Position numbers and translations under genes: made by a program
In this document: piece after piece, positions 34,541-43,470 of the stretch
Layout: each line of letters starts with the position of its first letter
How positions within the stretch are numbered: position 1 is the stretch's first letter
Source of the DNA: Echinicola marina
GTDB lineage: Bacteria; Bacteroidota; Bacteroidia; Cytophagales; Cyclobacteriaceae
DNA: 64,000 nucleotides
Reading direction: 5' to 3'
NCBI RefSeq assembly: GCF_020463795.1
Contig: NZ_CP080025.1
Coordinates: 4,337,501-4,401,500 of the forward strand
The notes under the pieces: generated by a model
Databases searched by the model: none
What the model saw: only the letters and a program-made list of their open reading frames with translations
What the model was told of the DNA's origin: nothing

Positions 34541-37500
34541 CTATTCTAATAGGACATCCAAATAGACGGAATACCGACCATAGGTATCATAAAAAGGCTT
34601 ATAACTAATCCCATCAATGATAAATTCCAATTGCTCAGGATCTGCTTCGATAGACTTACCGATATCTTTAGCATTTAGTCTCACTTTCCTCCATGCTTTC
34701 CTTGGTGCATTTTCTTGGGCAGCTAATAAAACCGGACCATAAAATAAGCTGGCAATGTTTTGCTGGTCCATCACCGGTTCTAAATGAAATTGGAAGGGTA
34801 TGCGGTATTCAACAGTGTCCCCATCATTCCATTGGCGGGCAATTTTAACATAAGTCCCAGGGGCTCCATCAATATCCAGCTCTTTTCCGTTGATCATAAT
34901 AGAAAAACCTTCTGAAGCCCACTGAGGTACCCGAAGATACAAGGTAAACTTTCCGTTTCCATTTATGCTTAAACGGGTCTGGTCCTCTCTTGGAAATGAA
35001 GTGCTTTGGACGATACTAATTTGGCGTTCCGTCCAATTCAATGTAGAAGGAACAAAGAGATTCACAAAAAGACTTTGGTTGTCCCTATCCTTAAAATAGA
35101 TGGAGTTTTGTAACTTGGTACTACTTTCAAGCGCGGTCCCATTACAGCATGTAAAGCCCTTCATATCAGGATTGCCAAAATGTTTGAGCGAACCCGGTCT
35201 TAGTGGAACATGGTAGGTATTGGCAGGACTGTTTTCAGCTACGGATGCCAAAATATGATTATACAGTCCGCGCTCATAATAGTCCATAAATACCGGATTT
35301 TTTCCTAATAGAAATAGCTGTCGACTTAACTTTAGCATATTATAAGTGGCACATGTTTCATTTTGTCCGCCAGCAGCAAAACCATTTTCATAAAGACTTG
35401 CTGGTTCATTGATAAAGCATTCTGCATTGGCGGGATTTCTTGCTCCTGCCACTCCTCCGATGCTGTACATATAATCATTGGTAACCATGTGCCAAAAATT
35501 ATTGGCTATATGAAAGTACTGGCTTAAGCCTGTCTCCTTGTACATTTCCAGCGCCCCCATGATCTGCGGAATGTGCTGGTTGGCATGCAGCCCACGGAAA
35601 GTATCCACATTTTTGGCCAGTCCATGATGCTGCCCTTGGTCTCCATAAAACACTTTGATATTGTCGAATAATGCGGCTGTCTCCAAAAAAACGGTTTGAC
35701 CTGTAAGTCTTGAAAGTCTGGCCATGGCTTCGTTCATTCCTCCAAATTCACCGGCGATATAACTGTTCCACATCTTGATCAGGGTCTCAGTGGGCAATTG
35801 ACTTAATCTTGCATGTACCCATGATCCCATTCCTTCGGCGATTTCTAAAGCTTTTGGATTGCCACTTACCTCATAAATATCCATTAGACCTGCCAAGATC
35901 TTATGTAAGGTATAATAAGGGGCCCAAATTTGGTTCTTTTGCCCACCATAATTAGCCCCTTGCTCCAGCATAATGAATTGATCTGGTGGATAGGCACTGA
36001 TATAACCTTTCCCCCAGTTCCAATAATCTGTTCGGATCCCTTCTTTACTTAAATCGGAGTTAAAAGCTGTTTTGTCAGGACCAATTGGAATTTTGGTGGG
36101 CTCAGCCTCATAATCTCCTGTGGTCTTTTGAGGTTTTCCTGACAGCTGTGACAAACGATATAGTGTTTGGACCATATAGTCCATCTTTAACTTAAATATA
36201 GCCTGTAGCGCTGTATCATAGTTACTGCTTGAATAGGCCTGTGCAATGGCGGTAAGGTAATGCCCAGTGGCATGTCCCCTTAATTTGGTTTCCTGACTAT
36301 CCCAGCCTCCCAAAGGCTTGGCCGCCTCAGGCTGTTCTTGCCCAAAGGCATTACGAAACATATACAAAAAATCATCGGGATTGGTTTTGGCCAAAGTGAA
36401 GATAAACTTATCTCTATTTTCAATAAATTTGGAAGGACGGCCCTGCAAGTCAGTATCCAAACGGACTTGTCCCAATTCGAAGGCCTCCAAGCTACTGGTA
36501 CCAGTGGACGGAACTGGGGCATCTACAATCTTAACCACTGCCTTGGGCACGATAGAACTACCGGCAATCTTTCCGCTAATAGTATATTCTCCCTCATGCA
36601 GTACTGCTCGATTGTCTTTGGGAGCAGGCCAGAGCACTCTTACCAAAGGTCCATCAATGCCTTCCTGGTACACTCCCTTTAGATAGCGGGGGAGTACGGG
36701 AAGGTGCCCCACACTTGTCTTGACTTCAATATCTGCGACATCCGTCAAATAGGGATTGTATAATTGTGGATAATGTGCATCAAATTTGGGTAAATCATCA
36801 CTTGATTTCTCTTGCACATTTACCTGGCTAGTACCTTCTCCATCTACTGAAAGATGAAATATATTCTTCACTTGAATTTCGTTCAATGGAATACGGTAAA
36901 TCCTAAAATCATGCATATAGGCATCAAGAACACTATTTTCTTGGTCAATACCTCGGCCAATGAAACACTTATTGTTAGGTCCGAAACTGGCAAGCGCTTT
37001 TTCCAAAGCAAGGCCTTCAACACTAATTTCCTCAATGATTACACCATTAAGGTAAATCCACAAATGATTAGACGCAGGGTCAAGAATAAGAACAAAATGA
37101 TTCCATTGATATAAATCTCTAACTGCTGTCAGGGAACTGCCGATTAAAGCTCCTTCGTTTACAATAATGGTTTGAAAATGCAATTGTCCGTCTTTGATTA
37201 AAGTACGCACTGAAAGTCGGTTCCTTTCGCTTGCCCCAAAATCAAAAAGAACTTGTCCAGTTGCTGTAGACTGCATATTAAACCAAGTACTGATGCTGAG
37301 CGCTGCCAATCCCTCTATAGTTTCTCCTGGGATACGCATATACCCCATGTTTTCTTTAGAAAAGGAAAGTACACGGAGGAAATTTTCATCATGTTCAAAG
37401 ACCGCTTCTCCAGCTAAAAATTCGCCATGAAGATTATTTCTTGACCAATCTTGCAAATCTTCCAGTAGGGGATAGCGAGCCACCAAGGCGGTCTCACCGA

Positions 37501-37594
37501 TACCGTCCAGCATTTGATCGCCATTTTGGGCTTGTATCGCAAGACTGAAAAAAATAAAAAGTAAGAATAGCAATAACTTTTTAACCTTCATCAT
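34541..37594 (-). CDS. GH127-type beta-L-arabinofuranosidase-like enzyme with N-terminal LamG domain
   Basis: The 1017-residue protein has a signal peptide (LLLFLLFIFFSLAIQAQ). A LamG/concanavalin-like domain spans about residues 30-250 (SISTWFNMQS, NHFVLILDPASNHLWIYLNG). The rest is an (alpha/alpha)6 barrel followed by beta domains, as in DUF1680/GH127 enzymes. The zinc-thiolate active site is complete: Glu746 and Cys748 in NETCATYN, and Cys816-Cys817 in TCCNG, matching Glu338, Cys340, Cys417 and Cys418 of HypBA1, where the second of the pair region includes the nucleophile. It should release L-arabinose or a related sugar from plant or algal glycans. It likely forms an operon with the DUF5695 gene. 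Confidence 0.9.
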   Translation of the reverse strand: MMKVKKLLLFLLFIFFSLAIQAQNGDQMLDGIGETALVARYPLLEDLQDWSRNNLHGEFLAGEAVFEHDENFLRVLSFSKENMGYMRIPGETIEGLAALSISTWFNMQSTATGQVLFDFGASERNRLSVRTLIKDGQLHFQTIIVNEGALIGSSLTAVRDLYQWNHFVLILDPASNHLWIYLNGVIIEEISVEGLALEKALASFGPNNKCFIGRGIDQENSVLDAYMHDFRIYRIPLNEIQVKNIFHLSVDGEGTSQVNVQEKSSDDLPKFDAHYPQLYNPYLTDVADIEVKTSVGHLPVLPRYLKGVYQEGIDGPLVRVLWPAPKDNRAVLHEGEYTISGKIAGSSIVPKAVVKIVDAPVPSTGTSSLEAFELGQVRLDTDLQGRPSKFIENRDKFIFTLAKTNPDDFLYMFRNAFGQEQPEAAKPLGGWDSQETKLRGHATGHYLTAIAQAYSSSNYDTALQAIFKLKMDYMVQTLYRLSQLSGKPQKTTGDYEAEPTKIPIGPDKTAFNSDLSKEGIRTDYWNWGKGYISAYPPDQFIMLEQGANYGGQKNQIWAPYYTLHKILAGLMDIYEVSGNPKALEIAEGMGSWVHARLSQLPTETLIKMWNSYIAGEFGGMNEAMARLSRLTGQTVFLETAALFDNIKVFYGDQGQHHGLAKNVDTFRGLHANQHIPQIMGALEMYKETGLSQYFHIANNFWHMVTNDYMYSIGGVAGARNPANAECFINEPASLYENGFAAGGQNETCATYNMLKLSRQLFLLGKNPVFMDYYERGLYNHILASVAENSPANTYHVPLRPGSLKHFGNPDMKGFTCCNGTALESSTKLQNSIYFKDRDNQSLFVNLFVPSTLNWTERQISIVQSTSFPREDQTRLSINGNGKFTLYLRVPQWASEGFSIMINGKELDIDGAPGTYVKIARQWNDGDTVEYRIPFQFHLEPVMDQQNIASLFYGPVLLAAQENAPRKAWRKVRLNAKDIGKSIEADPEQLEFIIDGISYKPFYDTYGRYSVYLDVLLE

Positions 37595-38217
37595 TATATT
37601 ATTTCTTTTGGATCTGGATCTGTGGTTTCAACTTTGCCTTATTGAGGTAGCCAATTACAAATCAAAAGGTAGATCAAATCATTATTTCTGCATATCCACT
37701 TTTCTATCAATAAGTATTATCCTCCAAAGTACCCTTACAAAAAAGATTCTTATATCAGAATTAATAGTACCTGTTCACCTCCAGACAAATCGGAGAAATT
37801 TCCACCACGCTCTGCCTGTGAGAAATAATGCAATTGTTGTGAAAACGGATAAGTTTATTACAGTTCAATCAATTACCGCTGAAAACATATGTGTAAAAAT
37901 AATTTTAATTTACAAAATAATATTGCGGCATATTGTCTCACACTAACACTATATTATCATACTTTAAAAAATCATCTACTATTCACTTCGGCTAAGCCTA
38001 AGCCAATCCTCATCCTGACAATCCTTCCAGTCCATACTTGCAAGAACTTAGCAATTACAAAAGATAAAATAAGTTCACCCCAGTAACTGAACCATATTCA
38101 TTGTCATAGCAACCCAATCCATTTACTTTTTCAATGTGTCCCCTTAACGCTCAAGGTTTCCAACATCGTGGATAGCTACTTCAATAGAAAGACTTCCAGC
38201 AACCTACAGCTACCTTT
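37595..38217. other. Non-coding or decayed stretch upstream of the GH127 gene
   Basis: There is no convincing gene. Short open frames have unlikely compositions. The promoter of the GH127 gene must lie at the left edge, but no clear TTTG / TAnnTTTG pair is visible on the minus strand. The right part merges into pseudogene remains. Confidence 0.5.
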
Positions 38218-38699
38218 GGAACTACCGGAATAACTTTTGGAGGATCTGGAAATGGTTCGAATAGCTTTACTGCATCTGGTTCATAGTAGATTTGAATGCT
38301 GCATTGGATGCTGCTTTCTTTCTTCCAGATGTCAACTTTAATGGTACCGATGCTGGTACAATTTCATTTTTGGCAAATGATGGAACCGACGATTCCAATA
38401 CCGCTTCGATAACTTTTGATATAGAAGCTATAAATGGTGATCCTTACTATACAAGATTGCCTTCCTCCATTACAGTCGAAGAGGATGAGTACCCAATGTA
38501 TTTTAGAAATGCTTTATCAGGAGGGAATTTTGGAGATGTTGACTCGGGTACAAGTCTGGTTACATTTAAGATGACGGCTTCTTCTGAATTGATCGGTTTC
38601 TCAAATCCTGTTGGTTATAGGTGGGCAATACCCACGAGTTCATGGCCATTTTCAACCTGTTCAGGACCAACGAAAGAAAACATCCCAAAGAAGTGTTGA
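38218..38699 (+). pseudogene. Remnant of a cadherin-like repeat adhesin, frameshifted
   Basis: Frame 1 (38218-38286) reads GTTGITFGGSGNGSNSFTASGS, cut here to its core, then a stop. A second frame from 38292 continues NAALDAAFFLPDVNFNGTDAG and TISFLANDGTDDSNTASITF, then INGDPYYTRLPSSITVEEDEY. Joined, they give the usual cadherin/Ig-like repeat of giant Bacteroidota surface proteins (NFNGTD and SITVEED motifs). There is a frame change near 38285, no start and no continuation, so this is a broken fragment of a large adhesin. The tail after about residue 110 of the second frame looks unrelated. Confidence 0.75.
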
Positions 38700-38977
38700 T
38701 TTGGTAGGGGTATTATCTGTCAACGATCGCATCATTTCAAAAGGCGGAATTTAATCTGACTTTTGTAATGATGCGATTTAGTTACTTTCCAATACAGTAA
38801 ATTTTAAATGATTGATTATAAGCATTTTATGTTGATTAAAGATGTACTATAGTTGTACAACACCGCTTAATTTATTGTCAATAATCTCGCCGGTAATTTC
38901 TCCTGTAATTTCGACCTTTAAATACTGGCCTATTTTTGTCAGCCTATCTACTACTTGGCATGTCAGAAATAGTGAGT

Positions 38978-39250
38978 TCAATCATCCATAACTAGAGTGC
39001 TATTTGAAGGTAATATGATCGGAAAAATTCTGTTGAGAAGCTGCATAGGCTCGTATCGACTGTTCTCCCCATTTATTACTGCAATAAGGGTATCAACTTG
39101 CTCGGTAGTCTTCCCAGAGACCGGAAATTTCCTTCTGGTGAAGTTTCTCCCAAAAAAGATTTCATATGTTTTTGATAAACCGATTTTATTCAAAAGCTCA
39201 TTAAGAAAGTAGTAACAACCATGTTTGTCTGAAATGGCGTATTTCCCCAT
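38978..39250 (-). pseudogene. Decayed metallophosphoesterase (serine/threonine phosphatase) fragment
   Basis: The 90 residues begin MGKYAISDKHGCYYFLNELL, which matches the start of PrpE-like phosphatases, where GDIHG holds the first metal ligands (here SDKHG, Asp and His kept). The expected second motif GDYIDRG appears as GRNFTRR, having lost its aspartates. The GNHE and later motifs are absent and the frame ends early. It is probably an inactive remnant. It lies between the adhesin fragment and the WYL regulator, in a zone of decay. Confidence 0.65.
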
Positions 39251-39270
39251 GTTTATGTAAGTTATATTTT

Positions 39271-40170
39271 TTATTCGTACAGTCTCAGTGCATTTTTGAG
39301 CTTCGCTTTTAAATCATTGATCAAATTATTTGGTTTAATAACCTTCAGATTTTCTCCATAAGACAGTAACTCCATCATAAAATCATGAGTAATAAATAAA
39401 GTCAGTTTGATGCGCAATTCTTCTTCATTATCCACCAGGACTTGCTGTGACTCGTGTAAGGGCAGTGATTTGATATATTTACCCTGGTAGGGTTCAAAAG
39501 ACAATATGATTTCTTCAGGCTTAAGTTCATTTGGACTTATTATTCCGAAACAATATTTATAATGGTCATTTATATTGAATTCAGTGGGTGCATTAAACTT
39601 TCTTTTTAGAACTCTTAGATCAGTTAATCGGTCAAGGGCGAAGCTTTTTATATGATTATTTCTAAGGTCATTTGCCAATAGATACCACCTGTTCTTAAAC
39701 TCCTTAAGGGCGAAGGGTTCCACATTTCGAATGGACAATTCATCCTCCCAAAATTTTTGATAGGTGAACTGAATTTCCTTCTGGTTTTTTATCGCATGTA
39801 GTAGTCCATAGAGATTTTCGGTTCCCTGAGGCCTTCTTTTTTCAAAATGAATAAAATTTGACAATCTATCCGTCAAATTCAAGGCATTGAATGTATCAAA
39901 CGCTTCTAAAACTCTCTGATTTCCATCAGGCTGTCCATCATAGACTATACAATATCCCTTTCTGCTGTGGTCATATCGAATATCGATATTGTACAGGGAA
40001 CGAATATCCTCTAAGTCTCTTTCAAAAGTACGTTTGGAAATATTGAAGTTGTACCCCTGTAACTCAGATTCCAAAGCCAATCGATCAGCAATCTCCAAAA
40101 AGCTAGCTGACTTATTCCGTAGTTTATTAATAATCAAATACTGCCTTGCTATAGATTCTCTTTTTGACAT
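39271..40170 (-). CDS. WYL-domain transcriptional regulator
   Basis: The 299-residue protein has an N-terminal helix-turn-helix (QYLIINKLRNKSASFLEIAD, then NISKRTFERDLEDIRSLYNI, of DeoR type) and a WYL domain (residues about 115-215: EIQFTYQKFW, LKEFKNRWYLLANDLRN, SFALDRL). A C-terminal WCX extension follows. WYL proteins bind nucleic acids or nucleotides and often control defence, DNA repair or mobile-element genes. Here it lies at the left edge of the defence island and beside a hen1 fragment. Its target genes are unknown. Confidence 0.9.
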   Translation of the reverse strand: MSKRESIARQYLIINKLRNKSASFLEIADRLALESELQGYNFNISKRTFERDLEDIRSLYNIDIRYDHSRKGYCIVYDGQPDGNQRVLEAFDTFNALNLTDRLSNFIHFEKRRPQGTENLYGLLHAIKNQKEIQFTYQKFWEDELSIRNVEPFALKEFKNRWYLLANDLRNNHIKSFALDRLTDLRVLKRKFNAPTEFNINDHYKYCFGIISPNELKPEEIILSFEPYQGKYIKSLPLHESQQVLVDNEEELRIKLTLFITHDFMMELLSYGENLKVIKPNNLINDLKAKLKNALRLYE

Positions 40171-40217
40171 ACTTATCTTGGGTTTGCTAACACCGATTTA
40201 TAATTATAGCCATTTTG

Positions 40218-40511
40218 TCAATAAGGATAAATAGCCACAACTATTAAGGATGATGAGACATAAGGCTGGTCATTTACATATTGTCCGAGCGTAAATCCCT
40301 TGCCTGAAAGATTTCTTGTACCTCCAACCTTGTCAATCGGGTCAATGTCAAGGAGTAGAGCAACAGTCGTCTTGTCTTCTGAACTGTCAGGATAGAATAC
40401 ATGCGCCTTGCCAATTGACAAGTCCACCGATTGGAATTTTTCCGGGTGTTTGTGGAGCAGGAACCCAAGGTCTGTAGCTGGTTTATGTGTCGTTGTTATT
40501 GTCAGTAACAT
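40218..40511 (-). pseudogene. hen1: Truncated hen1 (3'-terminal RNA ribose 2'-O-methyltransferase), N-terminal part only
   Basis: The 97 residues from the ATG at 40511 match the start of bacterial Hen1: MLLTITTTHKPATDLGFLLHKHP, shown in part, then GKAHVFYPDSS, LLLDIDP and GFTLGQYVNDQPYVSSSL. Full Hen1 is about 460 residues and has a C-terminal methyltransferase domain. It works with the Pnkp kinase-phosphatase-ligase to repair tRNAs cut by anticodon nucleases. Here the frame stops right after the VVAIYPY stretch and no methyltransferase or pnkp follows, so RNA repair is lost. The 5' end overlaps the TM2 gene by 29 nt. Confidence 0.82.
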
Positions 40512-40830
40512 TTGTTTGATATTTTGCTTGGGCAATGGTCAAATTTCTCTGAAATTCAAGGTCTCTTTCACTTTTCTCAATCTCAGTTATTTTAGCAGAG
40601 ATTGCCGCATTATACCTGTTGACTTTTCCGGGTATTAGAAATAAGTCCACAACGCACCAAGTCCAAGTTATTGATAACGGAAAAAAGAGAAATCCGGCAA
40701 TAATTGCTAACCAATAAAGGAGTTGTATTCCCCACATCCCAAGGTAGGCATAGTGACATCCAAAAAATAACCATAGTAAATAAGTTACCCCTGTGGATTT
40801 GAATTTAGACATTAAATAATGTTTCATCAT
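40483..40830 (-). CDS. TM2-domain membrane protein
   Basis: The 115-residue protein has two helices typical of TM2 domains (YLLWLFFGCHYAYLGMWGIQ and YWLAIIAGFLFFP) joined by a short turn. The conserved W and D residues are in TWTWCVVDLFLIPG. A charged, helical C-terminal tail follows. TM2 proteins are small inner-membrane proteins of unknown role. It overlaps the hen1 fragment. The ATG at 40812 is an alternative start. Confidence 0.78.
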   Translation of the reverse strand: MMKHYLMSKFKSTGVTYLLWLFFGCHYAYLGMWGIQLLYWLAIIAGFLFFPLSITWTWCVVDLFLIPGKVNRYNAAISAKITEIEKSERDLEFQRNLTIAQAKYQTNVTDNNNDT

Positions 40831-40968
40831 TGTTTATAGATTTGGTCTCTTTGTTCAAGTCGAAGATGGATAGGATTTTAGCAATTCCGTCTAAAGGAAG
40901 GAGCGGATACCCCTTCCTGTAACCAATCGGTAGTGTGTTAATAACTTGAATTACTTGGAGATATATGA

Positions 40969-41616
40969 CTACTCTCTGTTTCTGAAGCTATTGTATGCCT
41001 CTATAATATCTTTAAAATAATCTTCTTCACTGATTCTGGATCCTGGATGATAAGCGTCTATATAGATAACATTACTCTTTTTCACAGCATGACAGGTTCC
41101 AAATACTTTAAAATCAGGCAAGCCTAAATCATTTTGGAAAAACCTATAGGTATTCCCAAAGATGATTACATCTGGACTATAGGCATTTATTTGATCGATT
41201 AATAAATCTTTTGACTCATTGTAATACTCTTGTAATTCATTATCATTCGCCTTAGATATACCCCCAACCTTCTTAATGTTAATATATGCGATTTTCTTAA
41301 GCACATCAATTATGGAAGGGTCTTCATTAGTATATGGTATATCATCCCACTCAGTACCATTTATTATCCCGTTCGTCACGTAAATTATTTTCCGAAAGGT
41401 CTTTTCCCATCCATTTTTTATCCCTTTATCAGTTTTAAGGTTATCTATGGCACCCCTCAAATCCCACTCACCGTCTTCGCCTGTACTGTTGGCTTCCTTT
41501 AAAACCCATAAAATCTTCGTCTCAGCATTTTTATATGCTTCTTCATTTACAATACCGTCAAAAATTGGACTCTTTCCGCGTTTTTCGGCAATCTCAGTTG
41601 TTCTTTCCTCAAACAT
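40969..41616 (-). CDS. Possible uracil-DNA-glycosylase-fold protein
   Basis: The 215-residue protein is not recognised as a named family. Its order of elements fits the UDG superfamily: an N-terminal strand ILWVLKEAN in place of the GQDPY-type loop, a helical middle, then PDVIIFGNTYRFF, and a C-terminal AYHPGSRIS that recalls the HPS/HPGS leucine-loop motif. The usual catalytic Asp or Asn could be in KEANSTGEDGEWD. It has no signal peptide. Together with the zinc-finger and AAA genes to its right it forms a minus-strand group at the edge of the defence island. Function is unproven. Confidence 0.5.
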   Translation of the reverse strand: MFEERTTEIAEKRGKSPIFDGIVNEEAYKNAETKILWVLKEANSTGEDGEWDLRGAIDNLKTDKGIKNGWEKTFRKIIYVTNGIINGTEWDDIPYTNEDPSIIDVLKKIAYINIKKVGGISKANDNELQEYYNESKDLLIDQINAYSPDVIIFGNTYRFFQNDLGLPDFKVFGTCHAVKKSNVIYIDAYHPGSRISEEDYFKDIIEAYNSFRNRE

Positions 41617-41687
41617 GTTCTTTTCAAATTAGGTTAAGTTTATAAAATTTAAAGTGTAAAATTTCAACTAGAGCTTTCAAAATAAGG

Positions 41688-41939
41688 CTACAACGTCGCC
41701 ATGTGCCTGCCTTTATTGGGACCATTTGGATGCCTTGAACAATTTGATGTGGTCATTGCACTGATAGAATTAAATGATTTTCCACAACACTTGCAAGTGT
41801 ACCTTGATTTCTCACTGCCTTCGTACAGTTTGTGTTTCCCTTTGTTGGGACCCATCGGGTGCCTCGAACAGTTTGATGTTGTCAGACTGGATACACTTGA
41901 AAATTTTCGTCCGCAATGCTCGCAATAAAAATTAGCCAT
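41688..41939 (-). CDS. Small two-finger zinc protein
   Basis: The 83 residues contain two near-identical units of about 35 residues each. Each has a CxxCG pair (YCEHCGRKF and YTCKCCGKSF) and then SNCSRHP-GPNKGKH (first) or SNCSRHPNGPNKGRH (second), giving C2..CH ligands for zinc. Between them is a short charged linker. It has no other domain. C2H2-like fingers are unusual in bacteria and may bind nucleic acid or protein. It begins 21 nt downstream of the AAA ATPase stop, so the two are likely one operon. Confidence 0.7.
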   Translation of the reverse strand: MANFYCEHCGRKFSSVSSLTTSNCSRHPMGPNKGKHKLYEGSEKSRYTCKCCGKSFNSISAMTTSNCSRHPNGPNKGRHMATL

Positions 41940-41959
41940 GGTTTTATATTTTTGGTTAT

Positions 41960-43108
41960 TTAATCGGTTTCGGCAAACTTGTTTCCATTGGTCGCCTTAA
42001 ACCCAATGGATTTATTGTTTTGTTCTTGACGGAAATCCTTTTCTTCTTGATTGTAAATGGAGGCCAAGGTCATCGGGGAGTTTATTTCCGTTTGAAAGCC
42101 TAACTTCCCTGAGAGCCGCTTGGCTTTTTCCACTTCCAACTCCTTGAACTCATATTTGGCAATTAATCTTCCCTTGCGCATTAGAGCTTTATCGACTTTT
42201 GACAGATCTGTATTAAAAGTGCAGATAATTTGAATATTCAAAAGGTCAGACAGCAATCCGTCTGAAATATTAAGCAAGGAAGATACCGGGGAGTAACCTT
42301 CTTCTTCCCTGTCAATCACGATGTTCTCCGCATCCTCGATGACAAAAACGGAATCCGGGTTTTCTGTCAAAAGCGGAATTAGTTCTGGATCGGTAATCGT
42401 ACTTACCCTGCTAAGAGGAAGAATAATCACCCTTTTCTTTATCAATGAAACCAAATACCGTATATAATTTGTCTTTCCTGTACCCGGCTTCCCATGTAAA
42501 ATCACCAAACCTTTGTCGTTAGATTTTTGAAGCCTTTGAAGGATAGTTTTGTGCGTATCTTCAAAGTCATCATTATAATTGTCTGCAATACTAAGCTTGG
42601 GTTTGACTATCGGAAATGATAGGTATTCAAAGCCTGGGCCGGATGATTTGATAAGCAAGGTGATAAATGGCTTTCTTTGAACTCTTTTTTTGAATTTTTT
42701 GACTTCTTTGATTATTGATTCCACTTTTTCGGCAGGAGTTCCGGAAAAGAGAACCTTAGCTTTTGAATTATTGATGTCAAAACACACTACTAAGTCCTCA
42801 AACAGGAAATAGAAAACTTTATCAAGTTCGGCTTTCTTACTTCCGTTAAAATAGCGCTTATTAAAATGTTTTTTTGTGATTTCAGCTTGATACTGATTTT
42901 CAAACCATTCATTTGCCCGTTTACAATTGATCTCTATTTCGGTGATCAGGTTGGGTATCAAATTAAAATAGGCTGCAAACAAAGAAAGTTCATTAAGGTA
43001 TTCTCCTGAGGGAGAAAATACCTGTCCTAAGTTAATTTTAGTCGAGGCATTTTCTACTTCAGGGGTTGGATTAGCTTCTACGGCGATCTTGGCGGTATCC
43101 TTTATCAT
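41960..43108 (-). CDS. AAA-family ATPase
   Basis: From the ATG at 43108 the protein is 382 residues. An in-frame upstream ATG at 43156 is less likely because the leader before 43108 is the usual A-rich type. The N-terminal half (about 1-190) is a domain I do not recognise. The C-terminal half is an AAA core: Walker A GKPGTGKTNYIRYL (about 210), Walker B DSVFVIEDAENIV (about 263), and an arginine-rich MRKGRLIAKYEF resembling FtsH/ClpX-type ATPases. Downstream by 20 nt is the two-finger zinc protein. It lies next to, but not contiguous with, the restriction operon. Confidence 0.72.
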   Translation of the reverse strand: MIKDTAKIAVEANPTPEVENASTKINLGQVFSPSGEYLNELSLFAAYFNLIPNLITEIEINCKRANEWFENQYQAEITKKHFNKRYFNGSKKAELDKVFYFLFEDLVVCFDINNSKAKVLFSGTPAEKVESIIKEVKKFKKRVQRKPFITLLIKSSGPGFEYLSFPIVKPKLSIADNYNDDFEDTHKTILQRLQKSNDKGLVILHGKPGTGKTNYIRYLVSLIKKRVIILPLSRVSTITDPELIPLLTENPDSVFVIEDAENIVIDREEEGYSPVSSLLNISDGLLSDLLNIQIICTFNTDLSKVDKALMRKGRLIAKYEFKELEVEKAKRLSGKLGFQTEINSPMTLASIYNQEEKDFRQEQNNKSIGFKATNGNKFAETD

Positions 43109-43470
43109 TTGCTTTGTGTTTTTATTTATAGCAAAAGTAAATGGAGGGTACGCCAAAATGTGTCGTTCTAAAATAATTTTTATCTAATCCTCGATTGCAA
43201 GGGGGACTAGGAAATTCTTGCGTTTATCAACGCCACTATTTACCCTATGGAGACATTGCAATTGCTCTATTTTAAAAATCTACATTGCAAACTCGAATTA
43301 AGCTATAAAATTTATTACAATCTAATAATCTTATCACTACAAATTTTCAAAGGGGCTGGACATAACTCTTGGATGCATAAGTTCTTTTATTTACAGTAGT
43401 ACCTTAATATTCTTGTCTCGAAATAGGTCCAAGCTTGTCCTCATCATTGAGTTTATTTTCAATGAGAATT
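43109..43470. other. Gene-free gap between the AAA gene and the restriction operon
   Basis: There is no supported gene in these 360 bases. The region should hold the AAA-gene promoter on the minus strand and the end of the restriction operon, but no clear hairpin terminator or TTTG / TAnnTTTG pair is visible. Confidence 0.45.

Noticed and set aside
37608-38086. Two short plus-strand frames upstream of the GH127 gene
   Set aside because: Their composition is unlike coding DNA of this genome, with rare codon patterns and no recognisable motifs. They overlap the expected GH127 promoter and decayed DNA.
38625-38760. Possible transposase remnant in another frame after the adhesin fragment
   Set aside because: A short HEFMAIFNLF-type stretch is present, but I cannot tie it to a known transposase family and it has stops in all frames.
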